Part shown: one piece after another, positions 61,262 through 64,000 of the stretch
How the letters are laid out: every line of letters starts with the position of its first letter
Numbering within the stretch: the first letter of the stretch is position 1
NCBI GenBank assembly: GCA_964583095.1
Contig: CAZOVB010000002.1
Span: 62,001 to 126,000 of the forward strand
DNA: 64,000 nucleotides
DNA from: CAZOVB01 sp964583095
GTDB taxonomy: Bacteria > Planctomycetota > Phycisphaerae > SM23-33
Reading direction: 5' to 3'
The notes under the pieces: generated by a model
Database searches by the model: none
The model's input: only the letters and a program-made list of their open reading frames with translations
What the model was told of the DNA's origin: nothing
Made by a program: the position numbers and the translations under genes

Positions 61262-61531
61262 ATGGATGGTGACTTCGTCCTGTACCTGAGCCGCAGAACG
61301 CTGGAAGTAGCCCTGATGCTGGCCGCCCCGGCGCTGGTGATGGCCCTGGGGGTCGGCCTGCTGACCGCCATGCTCCAGGCCGTGACCAGCATCCGGGACA
61401 TGACCCTGGGCATGGTGATGAAGATCTTCGCCGTGGGTGTCACCATGCTGGTCTTCGGAGGATGGATGCTCCAGGTAGCCATGGGGTTCACCTATGAAAT
61501 CTTCAACCACATGAAGAGCGTCGTGAGCTGA
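61262..61531 (+). CDS. fliQ: flagellar export gate protein FliQ
   Basis: The 89-residue protein has two membrane helices (ALMLAAPALVMALGVGLLTA; MKIFAVGVTMLVFGGWML) joined by MLQAVTSIRDMTLGMV, the FliQ pattern of LQAxTQIQEMTL type. It plugs and supports the FliP/FliR pore. It lies directly between fliP and fliR. Confidence 0.96.
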   Translation: MDGDFVLYLSRRTLEVALMLAAPALVMALGVGLLTAMLQAVTSIRDMTLGMVMKIFAVGVTMLVFGGWMLQVAMGFTYEIFNHMKSVVS

Positions 61532-61533
61532 GG

Positions 61534-62286
61534 ATGAATGAGCTGACGTACATGCTGCTTCCCCTGCTTCTGCTGCTGGGCAGGGTCGGGAGCTTTCTGA
61601 TGGTGCTGCCCATCTTCGGCTGGCGGGCCCTGCCCGTCCGGGTTCGGGCGGGCATAACCCTTCTGATGGCTATCTTCCTGGCCTGCATTCGCCCCAACAG
61701 CGTCCCGATTGCACCCGAGACCGGCCTGGTGGCTGGAACCCTCATGATGATACAGGAGATCATCATCGGCCTGGGTCTGGGACTTGTCATCGCCCTGCTG
61801 TTCAAGGCGGTCGAACAGGGAGGACTCTTCGCCGCCCAGCAGATGGGCTTTGCCTTTGCCCACCAGGTCAACCCCAATACCGGAACACAGTCGCAGTCGA
61901 TCAGCATCTTCTTCGAAATGGCCTTTACGCTCTTCTTCCTGAGCCTCAACGGACATCATCTGCTCATCGGGGTCATTGTCAGAAGCTACGATATCTTCCC
62001 CCTGGCCGGGGCACCGCAGATCTCCCTGCTTACCGGCGCCGTCGTCCAAGCCGGCTCGACCATGCTCGTCTTCGCCATTCGGATGTGCGCGCCCCTGCTG
62101 GCAGCCTTTCTCATGCTCAGCCTGGTCCTGGGGGCCATCGCACGAGCTCTTCCCGAGATGAACATCCTGATGATCAGCTTTCCGATTCGCATCACCCTGG
62201 GGCTGCTGATGGCAGCGGCCATGACCCCCTACCTTCACGCCCTGACTTACGACCTGGCGGACACCATGATGAAGATGTTCGCCTGA
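61534..62286 (+). CDS. fliR: flagellar export gate protein FliR
   Basis: The 250-residue, multi-helix protein has the FliR features RVGSFLMVLPIFGWRALPVR at the N-terminus, GLFAAQQMGFAFAHQVNPNT (usual GxxIDxQxGF-type segment) and LPEMNILMISFPIRITLGLL near the end. It completes the FliPQR pore. The gap to flhB is 11 bases. Confidence 0.96.
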   Translation: MNELTYMLLPLLLLLGRVGSFLMVLPIFGWRALPVRVRAGITLLMAIFLACIRPNSVPIAPETGLVAGTLMMIQEIIIGLGLGLVIALLFKAVEQGGLFAAQQMGFAFAHQVNPNTGTQSQSISIFFEMAFTLFFLSLNGHHLLIGVIVRSYDIFPLAGAPQISLLTGAVVQAGSTMLVFAIRMCAPLLAAFLMLSLVLGAIARALPEMNILMISFPIRITLGLLMAAAMTPYLHALTYDLADTMMKMFA

Positions 62287-62297
62287 AGCCCTGAACC

Positions 62298-63371
62298 ATG
62301 CCCGACCAACCCGCAAGCGAACGCACAGAAGAAGCCACTGCCCACCGCCTGCAAAAAGCCAGGCAGGAAGGGCGACTCGCACAGTCACAGGACGTGCCGA
62401 CCGCCCTGGTGCTCTTTGCGCTGCTGCTGGTGCTGACCCTCACGGGCCCGGGAATCCTGGAATGGTTCATCGATCAGGTCAAGCAGGGCGTCACCTTCCG
62501 CTACGAAGGACCCATCCAGCCCGACACATGGGCAGCGATGATGAGCGAAAAAGCCAAGGGCGTCTTCCTCTTGCTGGCGCCCTTCCTGGCTGCAGGGGTG
62601 GCGGTAAGTATCTTCTCTGCCGCCATCGTCAGCGGATGGGCGATCTCCCCCAAGGCCCTGAAGCTCGACTTCGGCCGCATCAACCCGGTCAAGGGCGTCA
62701 AGAATCTGATCTCCTTCAAGAGCCTGGTCAAACTATTGACCTCCCTGCTCAAGCTGGCCGTGCTGGGAACCATCGTCTGGACCTACCTGCAGGACAAGGC
62801 CCCCTACTGCCTGAGTCTGATCTACAACTCCCCGGGCCAGACCGTGGTCGCCCTGGCCGACCTGCTGGGCGGACTGCTGCTGCGGATCGTGGTCGGCCTG
62901 ACCGCCATCGCCCTGGTCGACCTGATCTACCAGCGCAAGCGATACAAGAAGGACCTCCGCATGACCAAGCAGGAAGTCAAGGAGGAGATGAAGCAGTACG
63001 AAATCAACCCCCATATCAAGGGAAGAATCCGAAGTATCCAGCGCGAGATGGCCCGGAAGCGCATGCTCGCAGATGTCCCCTCAGCAGACGCGGTCATCAC
63101 AAACCCCACGCACTTTGCCGTGGCCGTCAAGTACGACGCCGGGGCCATGGACGCCCCGGTCGTCCTGGCCAAGGGGGCGGATATCCTCTGTCAGCGTATC
63201 AAGGAAATCGCGGCCGAGAACGATGTCCCCATCGTCGAAAGACCTCCGCTGGCCCGGACCCTCTACGCCACGTGCGAGATCGGTCAGCCGATCCCCGAGA
63301 CGCTCTTCGTAGCCGTCGCGGAGATCCTGGCCATGATCTACCGAATGAAGAAGTCCAAGAACCCCAACTAG
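62298..63371 (+). CDS. flhB: flagellar export switch protein FlhB
   Basis: The 357-residue protein starts with ERTEEATAHRLQKARQEGRL, the family signature, followed by four membrane helices. The cytoplasmic domain contains TNPTHFAVAVKY, where Asn269-Pro270 is the self-cleavage site that changes substrate class when FliK acts. The length and residue numbering match Salmonella FlhB closely. flhA starts 13 bases after the stop. Confidence 0.97.
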   Translation: MPDQPASERTEEATAHRLQKARQEGRLAQSQDVPTALVLFALLLVLTLTGPGILEWFIDQVKQGVTFRYEGPIQPDTWAAMMSEKAKGVFLLLAPFLAAGVAVSIFSAAIVSGWAISPKALKLDFGRINPVKGVKNLISFKSLVKLLTSLLKLAVLGTIVWTYLQDKAPYCLSLIYNSPGQTVVALADLLGGLLLRIVVGLTAIALVDLIYQRKRYKKDLRMTKQEVKEEMKQYEINPHIKGRIRSIQREMARKRMLADVPSADAVITNPTHFAVAVKYDAGAMDAPVVLAKGADILCQRIKEIAAENDVPIVERPPLARTLYATCEIGQPIPETLFVAVAEILAMIYRMKKSKNPN

Positions 63372-63384
63372 AACACAGATTGTC

Positions 63385-64000
63385 ATGAGCGAACCGAATT
63401 CCATCGTAAAGCACGCCTCGGGAGAACTATCCGCCCAAGTGCCTCTCACCGGCCTGCAGCGGGTCTTCGCCAACAACGACATCATCCTGGCCCTGGGCCT
63501 GGCGATGATACTGGGCACCCTGCTGCTGCCCCTGCCGACCTTCCTGATGGATGTTCTGCTCTCGGCGAGTATCGGGGTGTCCCTGGCGGCATTGATCATC
63601 GTCCTCTCGGCCAATGAGGCCATCGAGTTCTCCACCTTCCCGTCGATGCTGCTGTTCATGACCCTCTTCCGCTTGTCGCTCAACGTGGCTTCAACGCGGC
63701 TGATCCTGCTTAACGGCGATGCCGGACGCATTATCCACACCTTCGGCCAGTTCGTCGTCGGGGGCAATCTGGTCGTCGGGCTGGTCGTCTTCCTGATCCT
63801 GGTCATCATCCAGTTTGTCGTGATCACCAAGGGCTCGGAGCGGATCAGCGAAGTGGCGGCCCGGTTCAACCTCGACGCCATGCCCGGCAAGCAGATGGCC
63901 ATCGACGCCGATCTCAACGCCGGACTCATCGGCGAGCAGGATGCCAAGGATCGGCGCGAGAAGATCGTAAAGGAGTCCGAATTCTACGGAGCCATGGACG
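63385..64000 (+). CDS. flhA: flagellar export protein FlhA (3' cut by window end)
   Basis: ATG 63385 begins the protein; 205 residues are visible. Membrane helices and the FHIPEP signature are clear: PSMLLFMTLFRLSLNVASTR, FVVITKGSERISEVAARFNL then DAMPGKQMAIDADLNAG, the highly conserved FlhA loop. FlhA is the nonameric export gate and substrate receptor. The C-terminal cytoplasmic domain lies outside the window. Confidence 0.97.
   Translation, partial: MSEPNSIVKHASGELSAQVPLTGLQRVFANNDIILALGLAMILGTLLLPLPTFLMDVLLSASIGVSLAALIIVLSANEAIEFSTFPSMLLFMTLFRLSLNVASTRLILLNGDAGRIIHTFGQFVVGGNLVVGLVVFLILVIIQFVVITKGSERISEVAARFNLDAMPGKQMAIDADLNAGLIGEQDAKDRREKIVKESEFYGAMD

Noticed and set aside
1..64000. CRISPR arrays, insertion sequences, prophage or integrase genes
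   Set aside because: None was seen: the only long repeats are the in-frame 156-bp units in the TPR gene, and no transposase-like protein is encoded.

Overview
The window reads as a chromosomal segment (two internal runs of 100 N) of a GC-rich, diderm, flagellated bacterium that carries several genes typical of anaerobes. P-ring (FlgI) and L-ring (FlgH) genes indicate an outer membrane. A glycyl-radical-enzyme activase, a B12-binding radical SAM protein and quinolinate synthase fit an anoxic lifestyle. The gene set and split flagellar layout suggest Planctomycetota, perhaps a Phycisphaerae-like lineage; this is an inference, not a proven assignment.

Layout. 1-7.7 kb: the end of an alpha/beta hydrolase, an NMN adenylyltransferase-like gene, then a same-strand signalling run (pseudo-receiver/PAS protein, soluble histidine kinase, CheY-like regulator, two chemoreceptors). 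8-28.4 kb: a mixed housekeeping region with tRNA-Thr(CGT), a B12 radical SAM protein divergent from a large secreted DUF4091-like protein, a YkgJ-type cysteine-cluster protein, RNase R, FabI, a degenerate receiver, NadA, a GNAT, a zinc-ribbon membrane protein, a GcvT-like protein, a radical SAM activase, a sulfatase, a sirtuin, PolX, and the Psd-PssA phosphatidylethanolamine pair. 28.3-42.6 kb, minus strand: one flagellar rod/hook/ring operon, fliK-flgD-flgE-tandem PilZ-flgF-flgG-flgA-flgH-flgI-flgJ-flgN-flgK-flgL. 43.1-64 kb, plus strand: two TPR proteins, a sigma-54 activator, then flgB-flgC-fliE-fliF-fliG-fliH-fliI-fliJ-MotE-like-motA-motB-motB-fliL-fliM-fliN, a strong terminator, and fliO-fliP-fliQ-fliR-flhB-flhA (cut by the window end).

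Regulation and novelty. The roughly 500-bp gap between the two flagellar arms holds two back-to-back sigma-54 promoters that match the -24/-12 consensus exactly, each with a palindrome just upstream. A third sigma-54-like promoter follows the fliN terminator. An activator with the GAFTGA loop is encoded in the plus arm, so the locus looks like a self-contained RpoN flagellar regulon. The most unusual part is the first plus-arm gene: a Pro/Gln/Ala-rich cytoplasmic tail with 52-residue repeats, each carrying a QDDIDAMI motif like the CheY-binding motif of FliM, then one membrane helix and a periplasmic STN-like plus TPR region. It is followed by an exported TPR protein. FliM here lacks the usual N-terminal motif. 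This pair may be a periplasmic motor scaffold analogous to Campylobacter PflA/PflB with an added signalling tail (hypothesis). A candidate small RNA with C-rich loops and a strong terminator lies on the minus strand near 21.3 kb.
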